DNA from: an uncultured Bacteroidales bacterium
Lineage (GTDB): Bacteria; Bacteroidota; Bacteroidia; Bacteroidales; Bacteroidaceae
Assembly (NCBI GenBank): GCA_902763885.1
Contig: CACWTU010000001.1
Span: forward strand, 248,001 to 312,000
Length of the DNA: 64,000 nt
Reading direction: 5' to 3'
Shown here: positions 53,566 through 60,742 of the stretch, piece by piece
How positions within the stretch are numbered: position 1 is the first letter of the stretch
Layout of the letters: every line of letters starts with the position of its first letter
Notes under the pieces: model-generated
What the model was told of the DNA's origin: nothing
Database searches by the model: none
Seen by the model: the letters and a program-made list of their open reading frames with translations, nothing else
Made by a program: the position numbers and the translations under genes

Positions 53566-55023
53566 ATGAGAACGATTAGATTTTGTCTGGTATTGTTTGC
53601 TGGAATTCTGGCTGCATCGGGAGTGCAGGCCAAGAAGAAGGACATCATCAGTAAAGAAAAGGGCAGTATTACATTCCGCGTTGATCCAGATCTGCCTGAA
53701 CCAATGGGTGAAGACTTGAGGATGCAAGGTAGTGGCCTGCTGATAAGCACGATACTTGACAGGAGTGAAATAAGGGGTGATGACCAGAGGGTTGTGGCAT
53801 CGGGCATAGGTGACGGAGAATATGCATCATACGGACTGCATCCGTTCTTTAAAGGCATGATTGATGCGTTTGCCGATCATCGGCCCGTCGTACTCACCCC
53901 TGATGCCATCTGGTTCCTGATATGTCAGGGATTCGCACATTATGTGAATGACAATCCGGAGGAGTTGCGCGACCTTTTTGTGGACCACGAGGGCAAGATA
54001 GACCTTGTGGTACAGAGCGGCAAGGAACTGTTGAGCGGAGGGGCCGATTGGGAGGCCATAGTGGACGGTTTTTACGAGCAGATACGTGACAACACCAAAG
54101 GTGATATCGCCGATATAATATCAGAGAGGTTCTCCACAACCGGTGTCAATGAACACATGGTGTCACAGATTGCGCTCATGGAGACTTGTAAGTCATACTT
54201 TGACTACATTGTGATTTATCTGTCCTGCGGCATACCAAGCGTGACGCTTAAGGGTACTCCCGATGACTGGCAGTCCATACTGGACCGCACCCGCAAGCTC
54301 CGTGTATACGGCATAGACTGGTGGGTGGATGATCTGGAGCCCATACTTGAGGAGTTTGTCAAGGCATCAAAAGGTAAACCCGATACTGAGTTCTGGCGCA
54401 GCATAGTAAAGAAATACCGTCCGGGCGATGTGCGTGGACTAAGCTGCGGTATTGATATGGGTGCAACCCGGTTTGACGGCTGGTTCCTTAAGTTCCTGCC
54501 GTATGATGAGAGTGGACGCACCCCCAGTGAGGTCCTGATGGACCACAACATGCTGCCTGAGATGGTAAGGACCGAGTATAAGTACATAATATTTAATGAC
54601 TTTACCGGTGAGGTTGAGAAGACAATGATGATGGAGTTCTGGGCCGGAATAGTTGGTATGGAGGTTGATTCTGAGACTTATGCCATGACTCCAAAAATGG
54701 GATGGTTTACCCGCATATGTAAGACTGAGGAGGAACTGCTTGCTGAGTTTGAGGCCAAGGATAATGGCGACGGATACTCCGATGGACTTATGCTCAAAGT
54801 CAATAAGGTTCCCGAGATCATCCGCAAGATGGGCCGAATTAACCACCTCACCCTGCGTTTTGTAGGCAAGGTAGTTATTCCGGACTGGATGGACAGCAAG
54901 GACATACGCTCACTTGAGATATCGGGATCTATGACTCCCGATGAGGAAGAGGCCCTGCGTAAGCGCTTCCCGTTCGCTAAAATAAACGGGTGGGGGTATG
55001 ATAAAAGTTATGATGTAGAATAA
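53566..55023 (+). CDS. Exported DUF4419-family protein
   Basis: A 485-aa protein with signal peptide MRTIRFCLVLFAGILAASGVQA. The body matches DUF4419: YGLHPFFKGMIDAFADHRPVVLTPDAIWFLICQGFAHYVN, then RDLFVDHEGKIDLVV, FSTTGVNEHMVSQIALMETCKSYFDYIV, and GIPSVTLKGTPDDWQSI...LRVYGIDWWV. The family spans bacteria and eukaryotes and has no known reaction. Near the C-terminus is a region of short strands (LTLRFVGKVVIPDWMDSKDIRSLEISG). I chose the ATG at 53566; an earlier ATG at 53461 reads through repeat DNA. Monocistronic between two repeat clusters. Confidence 0.85.
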   Translation: MRTIRFCLVLFAGILAASGVQAKKKDIISKEKGSITFRVDPDLPEPMGEDLRMQGSGLLISTILDRSEIRGDDQRVVASGIGDGEYASYGLHPFFKGMIDAFADHRPVVLTPDAIWFLICQGFAHYVNDNPEELRDLFVDHEGKIDLVVQSGKELLSGGADWEAIVDGFYEQIRDNTKGDIADIISERFSTTGVNEHMVSQIALMETCKSYFDYIVIYLSCGIPSVTLKGTPDDWQSILDRTRKLRVYGIDWWVDDLEPILEEFVKASKGKPDTEFWRSIVKKYRPGDVRGLSCGIDMGATRFDGWFLKFLPYDESGRTPSEVLMDHNMLPEMVRTEYKYIIFNDFTGEVEKTMMMEFWAGIVGMEVDSETYAMTPKMGWFTRICKTEEELLAEFEAKDNGDGYSDGLMLKVNKVPEIIRKMGRINHLTLRFVGKVVIPDWMDSKDIRSLEISGSMTPDEEEALRKRFPFAKINGWGYDKSYDVE

Positions 55024-55031
55024 CGCAACGT

Positions 55032-55085
55032 GCAACGCAAAGGGGACGGTTCTGTTCGCGAACAGAACCGTCCCCTTTGCGTTGC
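55032..55085. repeat. 54-bp perfect palindrome (REP-like, third and longest copy)
   Basis: Two 27-base arms with no spacer; the 46-bp core is identical to the copies at 25267 and 46549, extended by GCAA/TTGC. It lies between the convergent DUF4419 and pyrH stops (8 bp from each), where it could terminate both. Confidence 0.9.
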
Positions 55086-55093
55086 CTGTTGGG

Positions 55094-55804
55094 CTATTTG
55101 TGAACTAAGGTGCCTATGGGTTCACCCGCAATAACCTTTTTCAGGTTGCCCGGGATATCCATATTGAACACGTAGATGGGAAGGTCATTCTCTTTACACA
55201 TGGTGGTGGCGGTCAGGTCCATCACCTTGAGGTTGCGGTTATAGATCTCATCGAAAGTAATCTCATCAAACTTTGTGGCTGTAGGATCCTTTTCCGGATC
55301 GGCGGTATAAACGCCGTCCACGCGGGTACCCTTGAGCATGACATCGGCCTCAATCTCTATGCCGCGCAGTGATGAGCCGGTATCTGTAGTGAAATATGGA
55401 TTACCGGTGCCGCCTACCAGAATGGCTACCTTACCTGTCTTCATTGCATCAATGGCTTTCCATTTGCTGTAAAGCTCGCCTATCGGCTCCATACGGATGG
55501 CGGTGAGAACAATGTTAGGGCAGTCGACCGATGTCAATGCCGAGCTCAATCCCAGACCGTTGATTACGGTTGCCAGCATACCCATCTGGTCGCCCTTGAC
55601 GCGGTCGAAGCCTTTACCTGCGCCCTTAAGGCCGCGGAATATGTTACCGCCACCTATCACGATACCAATCTCTACGCCCATGTCATGGATCTCCTTGATC
55701 TGCTGTGCATACTCACCCAGACGCTTCTCGTCTATTCCGTAACGCTGCTCACCCATCAGACTCTCGCCGCTGAGCTTGAGCAATATCCTTTTAAATCTAG
55801 CCAT
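55094..55804 (-). CDS. pyrH: Uridylate kinase (UMP kinase)
   Basis: Phosphorylates UMP to UDP. The 236-aa amino-acid-kinase fold shows RILLKLSGESLMG, IGIVIGGGNIFRG, GDQMGMLATVINGL, VGGTGNPYFTTD and ADVMLKGTRVDGVYTADP. Length is typical. It is followed downstream by the palindrome. In many Bacteroidales pyrH lies next to frr; here they are about 3.5 kb apart. Confidence 0.96.
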   Translation of the reverse strand: MARFKRILLKLSGESLMGEQRYGIDEKRLGEYAQQIKEIHDMGVEIGIVIGGGNIFRGLKGAGKGFDRVKGDQMGMLATVINGLGLSSALTSVDCPNIVLTAIRMEPIGELYSKWKAIDAMKTGKVAILVGGTGNPYFTTDTGSSLRGIEIEADVMLKGTRVDGVYTADPEKDPTATKFDEITFDEIYNRNLKVMDLTATTMCKENDLPIYVFNMDIPGNLKKVIAGEPIGTLVHK

Positions 55805-55846
55805 GTCTTTATTTTTTTGCGAAGTTAATCATTTTTTGTGCAAAAC

Positions 55847-55920
55847 AGTACCATTGGGGTCTGTCCCCTTTGGTACTCTTTTCAAAAATGATACCATTGG
55901 GGTCTGTCCCCTTTGGTACT
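55847..55920. repeat. Two tandem REP-like elements overlapping the birA 3' end
   Basis: Copies 55847-55877 (AGTACC...GGTACT) and 55888-55920 (ATGATACC...GGTACT) carry the TTGGGGTCTGTCCCCTTT core. The second copy is translated as the last dozen or so residues of BirA; the birA stop (55882-55884) lies between the copies. Confidence 0.85.
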
Positions 55921-56670
55921 CTTTTGGATGAACTGTACCTGCTTGAATTCATAAACACGGTGTTCACCGGTGAGGGTTTGAAGCATGAGGCAACCGTCGG
56001 GGCGGATGCCTTCTATGCGGGCCTCAAAAATCCCGTTTTCATCGCGGAATTTATGGTATCCCTCGCGGCGGTACAGGCGGCTACGGTACAGACGGTCCAC
56101 CTCGGGGCGTTTATCGGCCGGGAGTTCCATATAGCTTATGAAGCGCTCCACGATGTCATTGAGCAGAGCTTCAATATCAAAATCCCGTCCGGTAATGTTC
56201 TTAAGGGATATGGGGTTGGGAGCATCGCTTACAAACACCTCCTGATTTACATCCAGCCCCACACCAGCCACAGTATCCAGTATGCGGTCTCCCTGCAGGG
56301 TGTTCTCAATCAATATGCCTGCCATCTTGAAGTCATTCCAATAGACATCATTTGACCACTTTACCGATACTCCCGATGCAAATTCCGGACCGATAGCGGC
56401 AATAACGCTGTCAGATACTGCCAATGCAATAGCTTCAGATATATAGAACTGTTCTTGTACCTTTAAGCCCGATGGGTGGGCCAGTATGCTGAAAAGCAGG
56501 TTCTTGCCGGCCTCTGACTCCCATGTGTTGCCTTTCTGACCTCGTCCTGCGGTCTGGAATGAGGCTACTGCAACCTCATAATCATAGGCGGGATCACCTC
56601 CTTTAAGTTCACGCAGATAGGTGTTGGTGGAACCTATGCTCTCGCTCTTATGCCATTTTATTTTTTTCAT
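55882..56670 (-). CDS. birA: Biotin--[acetyl-CoA-carboxylase] ligase
   Basis: Attaches biotin to carboxylase subunits. The 262-aa monofunctional (class I) ligase starts MKKIKWHKSESIGSTNTYLREL and has no N-terminal helix-turn-helix, so it cannot be the biotin repressor. Catalytic motifs: ASFQTAGRGQKGNTWES (GRGRxG-type biotinyl-AMP loop) and SVKWSNDVYWNDFKMAGILIEN (KWPND-type). The last ~13 residues (STKGDRPQWYHF end) are encoded by a palindromic repeat, so the original C-terminus has been replaced or extended. The start overlaps the yraN stop (ATGA). Confidence 0.94.
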   Translation of the reverse strand: MKKIKWHKSESIGSTNTYLRELKGGDPAYDYEVAVASFQTAGRGQKGNTWESEAGKNLLFSILAHPSGLKVQEQFYISEAIALAVSDSVIAAIGPEFASGVSVKWSNDVYWNDFKMAGILIENTLQGDRILDTVAGVGLDVNQEVFVSDAPNPISLKNITGRDFDIEALLNDIVERFISYMELPADKRPEVDRLYRSRLYRREGYHKFRDENGIFEARIEGIRPDGCLMLQTLTGEHRVYEFKQVQFIQKSTKGDRPQWYHF

Positions 56671-57032
56671 TCTATTGGCGGGAAAAACGCCTCTTCAATA
56701 TGTTCTACCTTAAAATCTCCATTCTCAACAGTGATGGATACAATATCAAACCTGACATCCAAATCAATGCACCTGAACCTTATGTATGCATCGGCCGAGT
56801 TTACTATTCGCCTTATCTTGCGGTTGTCCACAAAGTTCCAAGGGTCACCGTAGTCAGTGCCGGAACGTGTCTTGACCTCTACGAATACTACAATATTCTC
56901 TTTCCGGACTACCAGATCCAGTTCTTTGTGGCCGCTCCGCCAGTTGCGGTCCAGTACCACATAACCGTGCTGTTCAAGATATCGGGCGGCAATATCTTCA
57001 CCTTTTTGCCCTAAAATCAAGTGCTTTGCCAT
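56667..57032 (-). CDS. yraN: YraN-family (UPF0102) endonuclease-like protein
   Basis: A 121-aa protein of the UPF0102 family, which has a restriction-endonuclease-like fold of uncertain substrate. Motifs: GQKGEDIAARYLEQHGY, DRNWRSGHKELDLVVRKENIVVFVEVKTRSG (the GEIDLI...VFVEVK-type active site; here HKELDLV). I chose MAKHLILGQKGED as start; a longer frame adds 11 residues without support. It overlaps birA by 4 bp and is probably co-transcribed. Confidence 0.9.
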   Translation of the reverse strand: MAKHLILGQKGEDIAARYLEQHGYVVLDRNWRSGHKELDLVVRKENIVVFVEVKTRSGTDYGDPWNFVDNRKIRRIVNSADAYIRFRCIDLDVRFDIVSITVENGDFKVEHIEEAFFPPIE

Positions 57033-57094
57033 GTATGTCAGAGTTTGTAACGCAAATTTAGTCATAAAAAGCGGTATATTGACCGAAAAATCAA

Positions 57095-57103
57095 TACCTT
57101 CGT
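57095..57103 (+). promoter_or_regulatory. Weak -7 box TACCTTCGT for the RHH-tadA pair
   Basis: Resembles TAnnTTCG. It lies 19 bases before the ATG at 57122, with a TTGACC 13 bases upstream. Confidence 0.4.
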
Positions 57104-57121
57104 ATCATCAGTCCGTTTATT

Positions 57122-57328
57122 ATGGAGAAAAAACAGAACCCCGTAAGAAATGAACGCTATAGTTTCCTTGTCAATTCTGATGAGAAGCAGACCATAGAGA
57201 ACTATCTGCGCAAATACAAGATAAGGAACCGTAGCCGTTGGATGAGAGAGACTCTCATCACATTCATAATCAAGAACCTGGATCAGGATTATCCTACTCT
57301 GTTCAACGAGCAGGAGATGCGCCGATGA
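57122..57328 (+). CDS. Small ribbon-helix-helix-like protein upstream of tadA
   Basis: A 68-aa basic protein. A short strand (RYSFLV) followed by two helices (DEKQTIENYLRKY and SRWMRETLITFIIKNL) is the layout of a ribbon-helix-helix DNA-binding domain, but I recognise no named family. The C-terminal LDQDYPTLFNEQEMRR looks conserved in style. Its stop overlaps the tadA ATG (ATGA), so it is translated in step with the tRNA deaminase. It may be a small regulator or simply a co-transcribed partner. Confidence 0.75.
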   Translation: MEKKQNPVRNERYSFLVNSDEKQTIENYLRKYKIRNRSRWMRETLITFIIKNLDQDYPTLFNEQEMRR

Positions 57329-57768
57329 CACAGGAGGAACAGGACATACGGTTCATGAAGATGGCTCTGGATGAGGCCAAGGCTGCCGCGTCTGAGGGTG
57401 AAATCCCTGTGGGCGCCATCGTGGTCTGCAAAGGTATGGTGATAGCCCGCGCCCACAATCTGACCGAGACCCTGACCGATGTCACCGCCCACGCCGAGAT
57501 GCAGGCCATAACCGCCGCCGCCTCATACTTGGGAGGCAAATATCTGGACCAATGCACCCTTTACGTAACGCTTGAACCCTGCACCATGTGCGCCGGAGCC
57601 ATTGGCTGGTCGCAACTGCAACGCCTGGTTTATGGCGCATCGGACCCCAAACGTGGCTATACCATCTTTGCTCCCGCCGCCCTCCACCCCAAGACCCAGG
57701 TTACATCTGGCATATTAGCCGATGACTGTGCCCAAATAGTTCAGGATTTCTTCAAAGCGAAACGTTGA
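57325..57768 (+). CDS. tadA: tRNA-specific adenosine deaminase
   Basis: Converts the wobble adenosine of tRNA-Arg(ACG) to inosine. The 147-aa zinc deaminase has the HAE motif in TAHAEMQAI and the PCxxC motif in LEPCTMCAGAI. GEIPVGAIVV and the C-terminal helix (CAQIVQDFFKAKR) are typical of TadA rather than of cytidine or guanine deaminases. I chose the ATG overlapping the preceding stop. Confidence 0.93.
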   Translation: MTQEEQDIRFMKMALDEAKAAASEGEIPVGAIVVCKGMVIARAHNLTETLTDVTAHAEMQAITAAASYLGGKYLDQCTLYVTLEPCTMCAGAIGWSQLQRLVYGASDPKRGYTIFAPAALHPKTQVTSGILADDCAQIVQDFFKAKR

Positions 57769-57790
57769 CCCAATAGGACAGTGATATGAG

Positions 57791-58099
57791 TCAACTAATA
57801 ATCATTTTAGATGGAAGTACTCTGTCTAGAATTACAAAATCATCCTCAATGTGGTAAACGTAGTTCCACTTTCGGTTATGAGATAACATCCTTCTGGCAT
57901 GAGGATGCACTGAACGGATTGTTTTTGAACTGCTTTCAGCATAGCAATCTGCATATACAGAAAGGGACTTTATTTCATCTCCAATTGTTTTAAGATATTT
58001 GTACGCGGATTCCTGGGATAGATTTGCAAACAAAAAATTTGAAATACCATCAATATCTGCCTCTGCAGACTGATGGACATATACATCATATATTTTCAT
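57791..58099 (-). CDS. RelE/ParE-superfamily toxin
   Basis: A 102-aa protein of the RelE/ParE fold. MKIYDVYVHQSAEADIDGISNFLFANLSQESAYKYLKTI matches the N-terminal strand, two helices and the 'A..DI..I..Y(I/L)' pattern. The C-terminal strands HPHARRMLSHNRKWNYVYHIEDDFVILDRVLPSK carry basic residues and the Y-x-V/I-D-x-V pattern common to the family. It is probably an mRNA-cleaving or gyrase-directed toxin; which one cannot be told. Its start overlaps the antitoxin gene by 14 bp. Confidence 0.82.
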   Translation of the reverse strand: MKIYDVYVHQSAEADIDGISNFLFANLSQESAYKYLKTIGDEIKSLSVYADCYAESSSKTIRSVHPHARRMLSHNRKWNYVYHIEDDFVILDRVLPSKMIIS

Positions 58100-58265
58100 A
58101 GCGCATATCCAAAGCCTTTTTGATTTTAGCGATGTACTCGTCAACAGTCATACAGTCTTTGGGAACATTCATGTTGACATTAGACTCAATATGTGCACTT
58201 CCAACACTCGGATTAACGGTGTAGGATACAGCCGGTTCGCAAACTTCTTTTTCAATGTTTTTCAT
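58086..58265 (-). CDS. Small antitoxin of the RelE/ParE-type pair
   Basis: A 59-aa acidic-to-neutral protein (MKNIEKEVCEPAVSY...) encoded just upstream of, and overlapping, the toxin. The C-terminal half (MTVDEYIAKIKKALDMRYEN) looks like a toxin-wrapping helix. The N-terminal part is short and beta-like, with no clear DNA-binding fold. Identification rests on gene order, overlap and size. It is preceded by a good promoter. Confidence 0.72.
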   Translation of the reverse strand: MKNIEKEVCEPAVSYTVNPSVGSAHIESNVNMNVPKDCMTVDEYIAKIKKALDMRYENI

Positions 58266-58288
58266 ATTATTTGTTTTGTATATGTAAT

Positions 58289-58297
58289 GCAAAGATA
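58289..58297 (-). promoter_or_regulatory. -7 box TATCTTTGC (minus strand) for the toxin-antitoxin operon
   Basis: Exact consensus on the minus strand, 23 bases upstream of the antitoxin ATG, with TTGACA about 15 bases further upstream. Confidence 0.65.
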
Positions 58298-58347
58298 ATC
58301 ACTATGTCAGATTGTCAATAGCCTAATTCTGATTTTCTTTCGTTGGA

Positions 58348-58383
58348 GCGCAAAAAGAACCGTCCCTATTGTGCCCCTTTGCG
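58348..58383. repeat. Diverged REP-like element forming the rsgA 3' end
   Basis: GCGCAAAAAGAACCGTCCC...GCCCCTTTGCG resembles the GGGGACGGTTCTG palindrome, with an unmatched centre. The rsgA stop codon (58366-58368) and its last residues (RKGAQ) lie inside it. Confidence 0.65.
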
Positions 58384-59304
58384 ATACTTGCATTCCTCTT
58401 CATCCTCCAGCATGCTGAGGTAGCTGGTGTAGCGGGACAGGTGGATTTTTCCCGTTTCCACCGCGTGTTTTACGGCGCAGTCGGGCTCGGTGGTATGCAC
58501 GCAGTTTCCGTAGCGGCAATCTGCTGAGTATTTGAAGATCTCTGGGAAGTAATGGCTTATCTCCTCATGCTCCATATCAAAGGTTCCGAATCCCTTGATG
58601 CCCGGGGTGTCAATGATCCAGCCTCCTTCAGGCAGGGGGAACATCTCAGAGAATGTGGTGGTATGCATTCCGGTATCATGCTTCTCTGATATCTCTGATG
58701 TACGTTGGTTCAGTTCAGGCAGGATACGGTTCACAAGGGTGCTCTTGCCTACGCCTGAGTTTCCCGATATAAGAGAGACCTTGTCTTTGAGCAATGCCCG
58801 CACACTGTCAACACCAGCGCCGTGCAGAGCATCGCACTCAACGCATTGATAGTCAATGGCGCGATACAGGGAAATGAGTTCATCCGCTACGGCTTTGTCT
58901 TCATCTGACAGCAGGTCAGTCTTATTGAAAACCAGCACTACCGGAACGCGGTAAGCCCAGGCCGATGCCAGGAATCGGTCTATGAAAACGGTTGATGTAA
59001 CGGGATGATTGACTGTTACTACAAGCAGACACTGGTCAAGGTTGCAGGCCAGAATGTGTGACTGCTTGGAAAGATTAGAGGAACGCCGTATGATATAGTT
59101 ACGGCGCTCCTCTATGTTTGTTATGTATGCCGGCTCGCCCTCACGTGCCGGACTGAATTCCACATAGTCACCTACGGCTATGGGGTTGGTGCTTTTTATG
59201 CCTTTGATGCGGAATGTACCCTTGATACGGCACTCCTGGTCACGACCGTCATCTGAACGCACCAGGTAGCTGCTGCCTGTATTCCTGATTACTAATCCGC
59301 GCAT
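58366..59304 (-). CDS. rsgA: Ribosome small-subunit-dependent GTPase A
   Basis: Circularly permuted GTPase that checks 30S maturation. The 312-aa protein has an N-terminal OB domain, then G4 NKTD (VFNKTDL), G1 [12 protein letters not shown] and G3 DTPG in that permuted order, then the zinc site ([14 protein letters not shown], a CxxxxCxHxxxxxC pattern). I chose the ATG at 59304. The last residues and stop codon come from a REP-like element, so the tail may differ from relatives. frr lies 8 bp upstream on the same strand, forming a ribosome-function operon. Confidence 0.95.
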   Translation of the reverse strand: MRGLVIRNTGSSYLVRSDDGRDQECRIKGTFRIKGIKSTNPIAVGDYVEFSPAREGEPAYITNIEERRNYIIRRSSNLSKQSHILACNLDQCLLVVTVNHPVTSTVFIDRFLASAWAYRVPVVLVFNKTDLLSDEDKAVADELISLYRAIDYQCVECDALHGAGVDSVRALLKDKVSLISGNSGVGKSTLVNRILPELNQRTSEISEKHDTGMHTTTFSEMFPLPEGGWIIDTPGIKGFGTFDMEHEEISHYFPEIFKYSADCRYGNCVHTTEPDCAVKHAVETGKIHLSRYTSYLSMLEDEEECKYRKGAQ

Positions 59305-59312
59305 CAAAACAA

Positions 59313-59873
59313 TTATACGGTCATGATCTCTTTCTCCTTTTCAGCAAAGAGCTCATCGGCCTTCTTGATGTATTTGTCATGCAGCTTCTGGAGCTTCTCC
59401 TCTGCATCCTTCTCTGCATCCTCAGGCAGTCCTTCCTTCTGTGCCTTCTTGAGTATATCAAGGGTGTCACGACGGGCGTTGCGGATGGATATCTTGGTGC
59501 TCTCATTCACCTTACCGCTCTGCTTTACCAGGTCACGACGGCGCTCCTCAGTGAGTGGAGGAATGGCCAGACGGATAATCTCACCGTTGTTGGTGGGCAT
59601 GATACCTACTGCAGAATCTATTATGGCCTTCTCGATAACCTTGATCATATTCTTGTCCCAAGGACGGATGGCTATGGTACGGGGATCGGGGGTAGAGAGA
59701 GCAGCCACGTTGTTCAGGGCTACCATTGAACCGTATGAATCCACGCGGATATCATCAAGAATACGGATATTAGCCTTACCTGCACGGATATGTGCGAACT
59801 CATCCTCAAGATGCATGATGGCCATTTCCATCTGCTCCTCAGCCTCGTTTAGACAATTATTAACATCGAACAT
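59313..59873 (-). CDS. frr: Ribosome recycling factor
   Basis: Separates ribosomal subunits after termination together with EF-G. The 186-aa protein shows [35 protein letters not shown] (conserved RAGKANxxxLDxIxVxYYG-like), [39 protein letters not shown] and a long helical C-terminus. I chose [13 protein letters not shown] as the start because the preceding in-frame stretch spans the promoter. It is first in the operon with rsgA. Confidence 0.96.
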   Translation of the reverse strand: MFDVNNCLNEAEEQMEMAIMHLEDEFAHIRAGKANIRILDDIRVDSYGSMVALNNVAALSTPDPRTIAIRPWDKNMIKVIEKAIIDSAVGIMPTNNGEIIRLAIPPLTEERRRDLVKQSGKVNESTKISIRNARRDTLDILKKAQKEGLPEDAEKDAEEKLQKLHDKYIKKADELFAEKEKEIMTV

Positions 59874-59897
59874 AACTCTGTTATTTTGCGTTTGACC

Positions 59898-59906
59898 CCA
59901 AAGATA
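59898..59906 (-). promoter_or_regulatory. -7 box TATCTTTGG (minus strand) for frr-rsgA
   Basis: TAnnTTTG match on the minus strand, 25 bases upstream of the frr ATG. Confidence 0.55.
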
Positions 59907-59940
59907 GGTCAAATTTGTTCAAATTACCATATATTATTAG

Positions 59941-59949
59941 TATTTTTGC
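59941..59949 (+). promoter_or_regulatory. -7 box TATTTTTGC of the VTC operon
   Basis: Exact TAnnTTTG, 22 bases before the ATG at 59972. A TTTG at 59914-59917 lies slightly too far upstream for the ideal -33 spacing. It is divergent to the frr promoter. Confidence 0.6.
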
Positions 59950-59971
59950 ACGATTAAAGGATAAGAACCTG

Positions 59972-60742
59972 ATGCTGACCGATTGTGCAAACATACTTGA
60001 AGGATTTGACACTATCTCTCTTGATGAGATGTCATCCATACGCCTAATGAACAGGATTGACAGCAAGTATCTGGCCAATGAGGAACAATTGGGCAGGCTT
60101 CTGGCGTTGGCCCAGAATGATTATATGGTTCAGTCCATCAATGGAATACGCCAGTCAGAGTACAGCACCCAATATCTTGATGACAGGTTCAATACCATGT
60201 ACCTGAACCATCATAACGGCAGGCTCACACGACAGAAAGTGCGTATCCGTACGTATGTTGATACCGGTGACAATTTCTTTGAGGTCAAGCTCAAGAACAA
60301 CCACGGCCGCACCAAGAAGAAACGCATTCATCTGACTGGTGCTGATACCTACGTTCAGGAGGGTGCAGCAGAGTTCCTTGAGGAGCATGGCATGCTTTCC
60401 ATTCCTTTGAGCGACATGATGCCTAAGGTGGCCAACCACTTCAAGCGTATCACATTGGTAAACAATGCCAAGACGGAACGTCTCACCATAGACCGCCATC
60501 TCTCATTCCACAATGTTGAGACGGGATCGGACCGTTGCATGGACAATCTGGTGGTGATTGAGGTAAAACGTGATGGCAATACCTACTCGCCCATACAGGA
60601 GTTGTTGCGTGAACTGCGTATTTTTCCAAGCGGTTTCAGCAAATACTGTATTGGGATGGCGCTGACTACTCCGGGTATCAAGCGCAATCTGTTCAATGAA
60701 AGAATAAGAAAAATAGAAAAACTTACATCAATATGTTTCTGA
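59972..60742 (+). CDS. VTC-domain (polyphosphate polymerase-like) protein
   Basis: A 256-aa soluble protein of the VTC fold, a triphosphate-tunnel-like barrel which in yeast Vtc4 makes polyphosphate. Basic tunnel strands are visible: LTRQKVRIRTYVD, FFEVKLKNNHGRTKKKRIHL, and later LVVIEVKRDGNTYSP. The N-terminus MNRIDSKYLANEEQL (R-x-D-x-K-Y) is characteristic. No SPX domain is present. It overlaps the DUF4956 gene by 10 bp, a standard association that suggests the pair works together at the membrane. Polyphosphate synthesis itself is inferred by fold only. Confidence 0.85.
   Translation: MLTDCANILEGFDTISLDEMSSIRLMNRIDSKYLANEEQLGRLLALAQNDYMVQSINGIRQSEYSTQYLDDRFNTMYLNHHNGRLTRQKVRIRTYVDTGDNFFEVKLKNNHGRTKKKRIHLTGADTYVQEGAAEFLEEHGMLSIPLSDMMPKVANHFKRITLVNNAKTERLTIDRHLSFHNVETGSDRCMDNLVVIEVKRDGNTYSPIQELLRELRIFPSGFSKYCIGMALTTPGIKRNLFNERIRKIEKLTSICF

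Noticed and set aside
753..58383. CRISPR array suggested by recurring short repeats
   Set aside because: The repeats are palindromic, scattered one or two per locus and not regularly spaced, and no cas genes are present.
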